Shown here: piece after piece, positions 1 through 6,667 of the stretch
Layout of the letters: the number at the start of each line of letters is the position of its first letter
Numbering within the stretch: the first letter of the stretch is position 1
Origin: an uncultured Collinsella sp.
GTDB taxonomy: Bacteria; Actinomycetota; Coriobacteriia; Coriobacteriales; Coriobacteriaceae
Direction: 5' to 3'
Assembly: GCA_902495945.1 (NCBI GenBank)
Contig: CABUZD010000031.1
Location: 1 to 13,904 of the forward strand
Length of the DNA: 13,904 nucleotides
The notes under the pieces: generated by a model
Databases searched by the model: none
Told to the model about the DNA's origin: nothing
Seen by the model: only the letters and a program-made list of their open reading frames with translations
Position numbers and translations under genes: made by a program

Positions 1-469
1 GCTGGATGGAAAAGCCCGCGATGCGAATCCACAGCTTGGAGCCCGAGATCGTGGTGCCGATAAAGATGGGCAGCATCAGCAGAATGATGCCGATGATGCC
101 AAAGGTGTACTTGTAGCGCATGACCACGTCGAGGTTCTTAACCAACGCGAGCGTTCCCACCATCAGGGCCACCGAGACAAACAGGATGATGAGCTGTGAG
201 ATGGCGAGAGCGGGGGCGAGGCGTGTCACGAACGTGATGCCGATGCCCGAAAGTATAAATACGATGGGTAGGATGGCGGGGTCGGCGCCGGGCGCCAAGA
301 TGCGCACGGCGATATGTGCCGCGGCGAAGGCGGCAAAGAGGCCGATCGGCACGGCGAGCGTCTCAAAGGAGATAGCGGCGCCCGCGGTGAGCACGTACAT
401 CGCATACAGCAGGATGACGGGGAACGCCGAGGCGATGAGCAAGAGCAGCTCGGTGTTGCGGCGACTCAT
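1..469 (-). CDS. FtsW/RodA/SpoVE family peptidoglycan glycosyltransferase, N-terminal part
   Basis: This is a partial gene: 156 complete codons from an ATG at 467-469, running off the left edge. The translation begins MSRRNTELLLL and is almost entirely hydrophobic, with about four to five membrane helices. It ends in SGSKLWIRIAGFSIQ, which matches the family signature 'NGa+sWI+igg.sfQP' before the first large periplasmic loop. SEDS proteins of this family polymerise lipid II into glycan strands at the plasma membrane, usually with a class B PBP. The start is set by AAGGGAG about 8 nt upstream. It lies 16 nt after the PP2C stop and is the last visible gene of the kinase-FHA-FHA-phosphatase operon, a position equivalent to rodA in the mycobacterial fhaA-fhaB-pstP-rodA-pbpA cluster. 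FtsW and RodA cannot be told apart from this fragment. The next gene off the edge is expected to be a PBP transpeptidase (inference from synteny). Confidence 0.9.
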   Translation of the reverse strand, partial: MSRRNTELLLLIASAFPVILLYAMYVLTAGAAISFETLAVPIGLFAAFAAAHIAVRILAPGADPAILPIVFILSGIGITFVTRLAPALAISQLIILFVSVALMVGTLALVKNLDVVMRYKYTFGIIGIILLMLPIFIGTTISGSKLWIRIAGFSIQ

Positions 470-485
470 AAGCGGCACTCCCTTT

Positions 486-2420
486 CTAATTCTTATCGGA
501 GGCTTCGGCCTCGGCGGACTGTTCGGCGGTTTTCTCGGAATCTGATTCGGAGGTCGATCCCTGATTGGTGTTGTCGCGAATCGTTTGCGCGTCGATCACC
601 TGGCGGGTCTGCTCCTCGTCGATCTGGTGGCGGTACTTGGATATCGTGTCCTGCGCATCGTCGACACTTGTTTGCGGAATGCCCGCCTTGAGGCGGTTTT
701 GCGTGTCTTCGGGCAGGTCGGACAGCTTGATACTGGTTTCGCTTTCGAGCCAGTGGAGCTTGAGTCCGAGCGGCTTGCCGGGCAGGCCGCGCCAGACGGC
801 GACATTGCCCTGGTAGGTACCCAGGTAGTACGAGCCGGTGACACCCGTGTAGGCCCAGATGCCAGCTGCCAGCACAAAGACGAGGGCCAGGATGGCGGCG
901 ATAGTAATGTTGCGGCGACGCACGCGTTGCGCCTCGCGCATAACGCCATCGTCAACCAGGTCAACGACTACTACGGTCACGTTGTCGTGGCCGCCGGCGG
1001 CAAGCGCTGCGTCCACTAGGTTATCGACACAGATTTGCGCGGTTGAGGACTGCGTGGCGATGTTCTCGATATCGCTATCGGGAATCATGCTCGAAAGGCC
1101 GTCGGAGCACAGGATCAGACGGTCGCCTTCCTCGATATGCAGAGTGAAGTGGTCGGCATACATAGCGGGGTCCGAGCCCAGCGCGCGGGTGATGACCGAA
1201 CGGTTGGGGTGGACGCGAGCCTCATCTGCCGTGATCTCGCCGGCGTCCACGAGCTCCTCCACGTAGGAGTGGTCGCGGGTCACGCGGATGAGCGTGCCCT
1301 CGTGGAGCAGGTAGGCGCGAGAGTCACCCACGTGGGCGATGGCGAGCGTGTCGTTTTCGATATAGGCGCAAGTGGCTGTGCAGCCCATGCCGGGCTTGCC
1401 CAGGCCATTCAAGGCAGCCTCGATTACGGCGGCGTTGGCGGCCTCGACGGCTGCCGCCAGGCGTGCGGCGTCGGCAGACTGAGGAGCTGTCTTGGCAATA
1501 GTCTCGACGGCGATGGAAGAGGCTACCTCGCCGGCAGCGTGACCGCCCATGCCGTCGCACACGCAAAAGAGCGGTGACTGCACCAGGTAGGAATCCTCAT
1601 TGTGCGGGCGCACGCAGCCAACGTCGGAGCGGGCGCCCCACATGAGTTGCGTGGTGGTGCCGGCATCATAGGTCGAGTCGGTCTCGATGCGCTCCTCGGT
1701 TAGGGGTTCAAAGCTCATGGTCGAGCCGGGGTCTTTGAGCTTGGCCTCAACGGCGGCAACGTCGATCTCGGCAGTGTCACCGGGAGAGACGGTGTCGGTC
1801 TCGGCGTTTGATTCGGAATCGCCGGTGTCCGGGGAGTCGGGCTCCTCGGAAACGCGGGCGGTCGACTCGTCATCTTGCGGGCTGACGTCTATAGGCTCGG
1901 GCGTCGCAAAGTGCGACGGCGCGGGCGTGTTTTGCGACTGGGCGGCGGGCTCGGTCACGGCATCGGACTCGTTTGCGGGCACAGACTGCGGGGTCTTGGT
2001 TGCAGGGCCGTCCTTGGGGGATGGCCCTGCCTCGGGCGCCGGCGTAGACGCGGGCGCAACCTCGGATGCCGGGGCTATGGGAAACGCCGGCGCGGCGGGC
2101 TCGGGTGCCGCAAACACCGCAGCGCTCTCGTTGATTGCCGCGGCGACGGGCTCTGCAAAGTGAGCCGGCGCCGAGGTTGCTTCGGGCGCTGTGGGCTGTT
2201 CCGCAGCATGTGCGCCGATGGGCGCCGCTACGGCATCCTCTTCGCCCTCGTTATCGGCGAGATCCGAAATATCATGCGTTACATGCGAAAGAGGCAGGGA
2301 GAACACGGTGTCCTCGGGCTCCACGGGTGTGGAGTCCGCCGGAGCGGCGTGGGCCGGTGCAGCTACGGCGGCAGCCGGTGCCTCGGCCATGGTTGCGGAC
2401 TTGTTCTCCTCGTCGATCAT
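486..2420 (-). CDS. pstP: PP2C-family Ser/Thr phosphatase, membrane-anchored, with long disordered N-terminal extension
   Basis: The protein has 644 residues. Residues about 1-255 are Ala/Pro/Glu/Ser/Thr-rich low-complexity sequence with no globular look. The PP2C domain spans about 258-490 with the metal-site motifs RPHNED (271-276), DGMGGHAAGE (289-298), GDSRAY (365-370), SDGL (439-442) and GGHDN (476-480), so the catalytic aspartates are present. One membrane helix follows (about 505-525), then an external segment with YYLGTYQGNVAVWRGLPG, as seen in actinobacterial PstP, and an acidic tail. It should dephosphorylate Ser/Thr on the kinase, the FHA proteins and their targets. The start ATG (2418-2420) overlaps the fhaB stop as ATGA, with AAGGTG about 8 nt upstream, so the extension appears to be translated. 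Usual PstP proteins begin almost directly at the PP2C domain. A shorter product from Met235 cannot be excluded, but I saw no better signal there. Confidence 0.93.
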   Translation of the reverse strand: MIDEENKSATMAEAPAAAVAAPAHAAPADSTPVEPEDTVFSLPLSHVTHDISDLADNEGEEDAVAAPIGAHAAEQPTAPEATSAPAHFAEPVAAAINESAAVFAAPEPAAPAFPIAPASEVAPASTPAPEAGPSPKDGPATKTPQSVPANESDAVTEPAAQSQNTPAPSHFATPEPIDVSPQDDESTARVSEEPDSPDTGDSESNAETDTVSPGDTAEIDVAAVEAKLKDPGSTMSFEPLTEERIETDSTYDAGTTTQLMWGARSDVGCVRPHNEDSYLVQSPLFCVCDGMGGHAAGEVASSIAVETIAKTAPQSADAARLAAAVEAANAAVIEAALNGLGKPGMGCTATCAYIENDTLAIAHVGDSRAYLLHEGTLIRVTRDHSYVEELVDAGEITADEARVHPNRSVITRALGSDPAMYADHFTLHIEEGDRLILCSDGLSSMIPDSDIENIATQSSTAQICVDNLVDAALAAGGHDNVTVVVVDLVDDGVMREAQRVRRRNITIAAILALVFVLAAGIWAYTGVTGSYYLGTYQGNVAVWRGLPGKPLGLKLHWLESETSIKLSDLPEDTQNRLKAGIPQTSVDDAQDTISKYRHQIDEEQTRQVIDAQTIRDNTNQGSTSESDSEKTAEQSAEAEASDKN

Positions 2421-2833
2421 CGACGGTTCACCTTCATGACCACGTCGCCAATCTGGACTTCGTCGCCCTCACGCAGCGTCGCGGGCTCCACGAGCTGGCG
2501 GCCGTTGACGAGCGTGCCGTTAAGCGAGTTGAGGTCCTCGATGATGAGCGCCGGGCCCTGCAGCGAAAAGCGCGCATGCGAGGCCGAGACAAACGGCTCG
2601 TTGATGCAGATGTCCGAAGATGGCGAGCGACCGACGATGACGGGGCCGAGCATGTCTACGTGGATGCCGCGGATACCGCGCGGACCCTTGTCCACATCAA
2701 TCGTCCAGATAGCCGAGTCGCGGCGCTGCCCGCGCACAAGTCCCACGCCGGTCTTCATGACGGCGAACAGGAAGATATAGAGCAGGGCGACCAGGACGAT
2801 GCGGCCTGCAAAAAGGACGATATCGATGTTCAT
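2417..2833 (-). CDS. fhaB: FHA-domain protein with N-terminal membrane helix (FhaB-like)
   Basis: The protein has 138 residues. An N-terminal hydrophobic helix (about 4-27) anchors it, leaving a cytoplasmic FHA domain at about 62-138. The phospho-Thr-binding residues are visible: GR at 68-69, SxxH at 83-86 (S83, H86) and LNSLNGT at 101-107 (N105, G106). FHA domains bind phosphothreonine peptides made by Hanks-type kinases. In mycobacteria the equivalent FhaB (FipA) links kinase signalling to division and the envelope; a similar role here is inference from the family and gene order. The ATG at 2831-2833 has AGGGGA overlapping the fhaA stop region. The gap to fhaA is 6 nt and the stop overlaps the PP2C start by 4 nt, which indicates translational coupling. 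I see no defects. Confidence 0.92.
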   Translation of the reverse strand: MNIDIVLFAGRIVLVALLYIFLFAVMKTGVGLVRGQRRDSAIWTIDVDKGPRGIRGIHVDMLGPVIVGRSPSSDICINEPFVSASHARFSLQGPALIIEDLNSLNGTLVNGRQLVEPATLREGDEVQIGDVVMKVNRR

Positions 2834-2839
2834 AAGCGA

Positions 2840-3850
2840 CTATCCCCTAAATTCAAAGGTACTCAGGCCAAACGTCAGCAGATCGCCGTTGCGCAGCGGG
2901 CAGCGCGTAATGCGGCGGTTGTTGACGAGCGTGCCGTTGGTGGAATTGAGATCCTCGATCGACCAATCCGAGCCCGTAAAGGTGAGCTGGGCGTGGCGGC
3001 GCGACACGTTGGGGTCGCGCAGGGCAATGTCGGAAACTGAGCGCTCGCGACCGATGGTCACCTGTGCGGAGGTGATGCTATGGCTCTCGCCGCTCACGAC
3101 GTCGACGAGCTGGGCGAGCGGACGCTGCGGGGCGCGAGTGCTCGCCATGTTGGAGGCGATGCCGGCTGCGGCGCCTAGGCCCACGGCGGCACCGGTCGCG
3201 GCGGCTCCGCCCATGCCGGCAAGCGCGTCACGCGAGACGGTCTGCGGCACCGGGATGGGAGCGGCGGGGTCGGGGATGCTAGGCGCGAAGGGGTCTGCCA
3301 CGGCAAGCGGGTCGGGAGCGGCGGCGCGAGGCGTCGGCTGCTGCTGGGGCATGGCGGCGGGACGCTGCTGCTGCGGGGCAGCAAACTGCTGCTGGCCGGC
3401 GCGCGGGGCGCTGGCGGCACGGCTTGCCGCGGAGTTGTTCTGGCCCAGGCCGTTTTGATAGGCGCGCTCTTCTTCGTACAGGCGGCCGAGCGTGGGGGCA
3501 TCGACGTTCTCGGCAAAGACCGAGAACTTGCCGGCGCGCAGCTGCGGATCGATCATAAAGCGCACGAGGGGCTCGCCGACAAAGACATAGCGGCGCTTTT
3601 CGGCCTGCGCCTTCACAAACTCGCGGACCTCGCGCGAAAGCTCGGGGTAGAACGGGGCGAGCATGGGATCGTCGTCGGCGGCGATAAGGATGGTATAGAG
3701 TGCCGGCGCCGTGTTGACGCCGTTGATCACCAGAGTCTGATCCTCCATGTCGCGAGCGGCCTGCTTGGCAAGCTTCTTAAAGGAGAACGGGGCACGGGTG
3801 GCACCGAAGATGCCGGCCACGTGGTCCTCGAAGATGTTCAGGAAGTTCAC
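2840..3850 (-). CDS. fhaA: DUF3662 + FHA domain protein (FhaA-like)
   Basis: The protein has 336 residues and two domains. The N-terminal DUF3662/FhaA_N module (about 1-130) contains VINGVNTAPALYTILIAADD and RRYVFVGEPLVRFMID. A Gln/Pro/Ala-rich linker (about 135-240) includes a glycine/alanine-rich stretch at 211-233. A C-terminal FHA domain (about 245-336) has GR at 267-268, SxxH at 283-286 and NSTNGT at 302-307, so its phospho-Thr pocket looks intact. In mycobacteria FhaA binds phosphorylated MviN/MurJ-type partners and tunes peptidoglycan synthesis; that role is extrapolated. The start is GTG (3848-3850), overlapping the kinase stop as GTGA, with GGAGAG about 9 nt upstream. No membrane helix is evident apart from the weakly hydrophobic Gly/Ala stretch. 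Confidence 0.93.
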   Translation of the reverse strand: MNFLNIFEDHVAGIFGATRAPFSFKKLAKQAARDMEDQTLVINGVNTAPALYTILIAADDDPMLAPFYPELSREVREFVKAQAEKRRYVFVGEPLVRFMIDPQLRAGKFSVFAENVDAPTLGRLYEEERAYQNGLGQNNSAASRAASAPRAGQQQFAAPQQQRPAAMPQQQPTPRAAAPDPLAVADPFAPSIPDPAAPIPVPQTVSRDALAGMGGAAATGAAVGLGAAAGIASNMASTRAPQRPLAQLVDVVSGESHSITSAQVTIGRERSVSDIALRDPNVSRRHAQLTFTGSDWSIEDLNSTNGTLVNNRRITRCPLRNGDLLTFGLSTFEFRG

Positions 3851-5700
3851 GAAAGATCACTCTCCGTATAGGTTCTTTGGTATCCGAGCAAATATAGGCA
3901 TATCCCAACGATTATAGAGGATAGGATTCCCGCAATCGCCGCCTTGGCGATGACCGCGGCTGCAAGGCTGGCAATTTCCATATGGTGTGCAAGACAGGAC
4001 GCCGCTGCGCAGCCGATGCCGGTGACAGCGATGGCGGCGATTGCGGCAAGGTTTGAGCCCTGATTGGCACGCTTGGCATGGGCATTGAGCAGCGCGGATG
4101 ACGCTGCGGCAGTTGCCGCGGCCAGCCCAAAGGCAGCCCAAAGGAGCGGGTCTCCCAGCGCTGCGGCAACGTTACCGAGCCCCAGCACGCCTCCGGCTGA
4201 AAGCGCGACTGTCGCCAGGCGGGCAAAAAGCGCGCCCATGCCCGTTGCCGCGGCGGCGCTTGCCGGGCCGAGCCAAAATGACGCGACGCCGGCGGCGACC
4301 CCAGCTGCCAGGAAGGTATTGCCGGTCAGACAGCCAAGCGCGAGTGCACAGGTGAGTGCGGCGCTCGCGGCAGCCTCGGTGCGACCCCAGGCGATCCACC
4401 AACCGGACATGGCGGCGGCAAAGATCACCGCGACGGGCAACATCGACAGGATGCTCTGCGCCTGCATGGTGGCGTTGGCCATGAGCACCAAAAAGCCCAC
4501 AGCCGAGATGGCCGAGCCAATCTGGGGGGCCAGGCCAGCCGCCGCTCCGATTGCGATAGCCGCAATGACCAGGCCGGGAAGCGCCGCGACCCCGGCCGTT
4601 TGCATCAGCAAAAAGCTAAAGGTGCCGCACGCCAGCGCCGAGATAGCGCGCATGGTGTAGTCGCGCGCATGGCTCCAGCGCGTGCCCGCCCAGCCAAGTG
4701 CGGGGTCGACCTCGATGGCGTCGTCCTCGTAGTGCGACGGCTCGATACCGTCGAGCTCCTGCTCGTCATCCGAAAGCTCGCCAACCATTTGCTCCAGGCT
4801 GCGACGGCCTTCGCGCACGCTGCCCAGACCGGCAAGGAGCTGGTCGCAAAATGCCTCGATGCTGTTGGGGCGGTCCTGCGGCATGGGGGAGAGCGCGCTC
4901 ATGAGCGCGCTCTCGGCTCCCGGGGGAAAGTGTGGTATCAGCTCGCTGGGATAGGTGGCGCCGCCGATGATGCGGTCGAGCGAGTCGCCGGGCGTGGCGG
5001 CCATAAAGGGGGCGCTGCCGCACAGGCCCTCGTAGATCACGCAGGCGAGGGCAAAGACATCGGCGCGCTCGTCAACCGTACCAGTCTCGATATCGAGTTG
5101 CTCGGGTGGCATGTAGCCGATGGTGCCGCCGCGCGATCCGCCAAAGCCGCCGGCGGATGACAACCGCGCCATGCCAAAGTCGGTGAGTTTCACATTGCCC
5201 GAGTGGTCGATAAGCACATTGGCGGGCTTTATGTCCAGGTGAAGCACACCGTTCGCATGGGCAAAGGTGAGTGCCTGACCAAGTGCGTCGGCAATGGCTG
5301 CGGCCTCGTCAAACGTGAGCGAATGGCCGTCCACGCGGTGCAAAAACTCGGCAAGCGACATGCCGTCGACATACTCCATGACCAGGTAGGCATAGGCGGT
5401 GTCGTGCGTAAAGTCGATAACCTGCACGATATTGGGATGTTGCAGCATGGCGGCGGTGTGGGCCTCGCGCAGCACATCCATGATGTCGCTGGCGGGTATG
5501 CCGGCGCCGTCTGTGAGGGGGATGCGCTTAATGGCGACGCGGCGGCGCAGGTGCGTATCGCGGCAAATCTCGATGGAGCCAAAACCGCCGGTCGCAAGCG
5601 TCTCGAGCGGCTGGTACCGCTTGAGCAGCTCGCGAGAGCTGGTGCCCTCCAAAGGAACGTCCGGCGAGAACCGGGCGGTATGTTGCGAGAAAAGCGGCAT
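3847..5700 (-). CDS. Hanks-type Ser/Thr protein kinase with polytopic C-terminal membrane domain
   Basis: The protein has 617 residues and a kinase domain at about 27-290. Visible are the glycine loop GGFG (38-41), VAIK lysine K58, helix-C E79, HLDIKPAN (154-161) with catalytic D156 and N161, DFG (174-176), MPPEQ (197-201) in place of APE, D214 and R277. The usual HRD arginine is Leu155, making it a non-RD kinase. The activation loop keeps T193 just before GYMPPEQ. After an acidic linker (about 300-340), residues about 350-612 form roughly ten Ala/Gly-rich hydrophobic helices with very short loops. There is no PASTA or other external domain. It should phosphorylate the downstream FHA proteins or their partners and be opposed by the PP2C. 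I chose the ATG at 5698-5700 because GAGG lies 7 nt upstream; an in-frame TTG at 5704-5706 is too close to that site. It is the first gene of the operon, and its stop overlaps fhaA. Confidence 0.95.
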   Translation of the reverse strand: MPLFSQHTARFSPDVPLEGTSSRELLKRYQPLETLATGGFGSIEICRDTHLRRRVAIKRIPLTDGAGIPASDIMDVLREAHTAAMLQHPNIVQVIDFTHDTAYAYLVMEYVDGMSLAEFLHRVDGHSLTFDEAAAIADALGQALTFAHANGVLHLDIKPANVLIDHSGNVKLTDFGMARLSSAGGFGGSRGGTIGYMPPEQLDIETGTVDERADVFALACVIYEGLCGSAPFMAATPGDSLDRIIGGATYPSELIPHFPPGAESALMSALSPMPQDRPNSIEAFCDQLLAGLGSVREGRRSLEQMVGELSDDEQELDGIEPSHYEDDAIEVDPALGWAGTRWSHARDYTMRAISALACGTFSFLLMQTAGVAALPGLVIAAIAIGAAAGLAPQIGSAISAVGFLVLMANATMQAQSILSMLPVAVIFAAAMSGWWIAWGRTEAAASAALTCALALGCLTGNTFLAAGVAAGVASFWLGPASAAAATGMGALFARLATVALSAGGVLGLGNVAAALGDPLLWAAFGLAAATAAASSALLNAHAKRANQGSNLAAIAAIAVTGIGCAAASCLAHHMEIASLAAAVIAKAAIAGILSSIIVGICLYLLGYQRTYTESDLS

Positions 5701-5730
5701 GGCCAACCCTCGTGCGTTTAAAGTTCGTTT

Positions 5731-5762
5731 GCGAGCGGCGGGCGCGGGGCCGAGCCGTTCGC
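5731..5762. repeat. Inverted repeat in the kinase-operon 5' leader
   Basis: GCGAGCGGC (5731-5739) and GCCGTTCGC (5754-5762) are complementary with one G-T position and enclose a GC-rich 14-nt loop. If transcription starts near 5774 (see the -10 element), the structure lies in the minus-strand leader about 30 nt before the kinase start. On that strand the odd pair is A-C, so the stem would carry one mismatch. There is no T-tract, so it is not an obvious terminator. Function is unknown. Confidence 0.35.
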
Positions 5763-5780
5763 GGTGGCATAGATGCTGCT

Positions 5781-5789
5781 AGTGTAGCA
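5781..5789 (-). promoter_or_regulatory. Candidate extended -10 promoter of the kinase-FHA-PP2C-FtsW operon
   Basis: Read on the minus strand this is TGCTACACT, a TGN extended -10 with hexamer TACACT (5781-5786). It sits about 80 nt before the kinase ATG, in the only gap in front of the operon. No convincing -35 lies 16-18 nt upstream, as is allowed for extended -10 promoters. The element closely resembles TGATACACT in front of the second kinase operon (11097-11105). Confidence 0.45.
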
Positions 5790-5844
5790 CGCTCGGGTGC
5801 ATGGGGAGGATAGCGGGATGCGAGGCTGCCTGCCTGGCTTGGCC

Positions 5845-6552
5845 TTAGCGCTTTTTCTTGTTCTTCTTCTGCTTGCGCTTGGTCTCCTGGGGCTTGTCGC
5901 CCTGTTTGGCTTCGGCGGCGGCCTTTTCTGCCTTCATTTTCTTCTTCTTGGTCTCGATGCGGAGTTTTTTGTTGATGCGCGCCTTAAGGAAGGTGCCAAA
6001 CTGCTCGGCATCGCCGCGAACAAAGGTGTCCTTAGGGATCGTCACGCCCTGGTCGGCGAACATGGCCACAAAGATGCGCTCGCCGTCGAGTACGTGGTCG
6101 AGCTTCTCAAACGGGAAGAACTGCGACTTGCCGCTCTTGCCCCAAACCATCAGGCCGTCCTCGTTGGCGGCGACGCGGCGATAGCGGCCACCCATGGACT
6201 CGTCGGCCTCGACGGCGTCGATAAAGTCGCGGGCGAGGGTGTGGTGCAGGTTTTTGCTCCACCAGGCCAAAAAGGCGCCGAATACGATCAGGACGACGCC
6301 AAACTTGATCCAGTTGCCGCCGGTCACCAGCATGCCGATGCCGATGAGCGCGGCAATCGCGGCGGCGACATACAGCGAGCCGCGACGCCTGGGCGAGGCG
6401 ACCAGGCGGGCGAAGTCGGTGACCAGGTCGTTTTCGTACTGGTACTCGTTGAGGTACAGGATGCCGTCGTCGGCTGCGGCCTGCTCCTCGAGCGCGACCT
6501 CGACCTGGTCGGCTGCTTCGGAGGGAACGAGGTTGCTCTCTGCGTCTGCCAT
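5845..6552 (-). CDS. YcxB-like two-helix membrane protein with lysine-rich tail
   Basis: The protein has 235 residues. An acidic N-terminus (1-50) is followed by two membrane helices (about 58-77 and 81-99) and a cytoplasmic domain (about 105-200). That domain resembles the YcxB-like family: 'ANEDGLMVWGKSGKSQFFPF', then a 'IFVAMF' strand, then 'VTIPKDTFVRGDAEQF'. The last 35 residues are strongly basic and low in complexity (KKKK, KKNKKKR). The function of YcxB-like proteins is unknown; the lysine tail may bind RNA or membrane, which is inference. The ATG at 6550-6552 has AGGAG about 10 nt upstream. It is separated from the kinase operon by a 144-nt gap with a promoter candidate and is divergent from dnaX. 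I see no clear terminator after its stop. Family assignment is by pattern only. Confidence 0.85.
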   Translation of the reverse strand: MADAESNLVPSEAADQVEVALEEQAAADDGILYLNEYQYENDLVTDFARLVASPRRRGSLYVAAAIAALIGIGMLVTGGNWIKFGVVLIVFGAFLAWWSKNLHHTLARDFIDAVEADESMGGRYRRVAANEDGLMVWGKSGKSQFFPFEKLDHVLDGERIFVAMFADQGVTIPKDTFVRGDAEQFGTFLKARINKKLRIETKKKKMKAEKAAAEAKQGDKPQETKRKQKKNKKKR

Positions 6553-6593
6553 GCTCTTTGGACTCCTATCGCGGCGGGCTCGCCGTACGGGTT

Positions 6594-6599
6594 ATTATG
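6594..6599 (-). promoter_or_regulatory. Weak candidate -10 for the YcxB-like gene
   Basis: CATAAT on the minus strand lies about 42 nt before the ATG of the YcxB-like gene, in the 115-nt divergent gap shared with dnaX. The overlapping plus-strand TATTAT (6593-6598) could serve dnaX instead. Neither has a recognisable -35, and a plus-strand TATACC near 6649 is another weak dnaX candidate. Confidence 0.25.
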
Positions 6600-6667
6600 A
6601 ATGCAGTATGCCGTGCGACCGCTTGGCCGCCGCGGCAACAAGACTCAGTATACCCGGGGGAGCACCC

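Noticed and set aside
1875..3040. Two 301-codon plus-strand open frames opposite the PP2C and FHA genes
   Set aside because: Shadow frames with biased composition, overlapping genes whose domains and coupling are clear.
5704..5706. TTG start for the first kinase, two codons upstream of the ATG
   Set aside because: The GAGG ribosome-binding site would be almost adjacent to the TTG; the spacing fits the ATG at 5700.
6194..6667. The dnaX frame stays open upstream to about 6194
   Set aside because: That stretch is antisense to the YcxB-like gene, has no ribosome-binding site, and the DnaX family start MESLYRKYRP with GGGGGAG upstream lies at 6668.
6553..6667. Possible SRP RNA gene (ffs), which often precedes dnaX
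   Set aside because: The 115-nt gap has no GGAAG...AGCAGCC-type helix 8 motif and no long hairpin.
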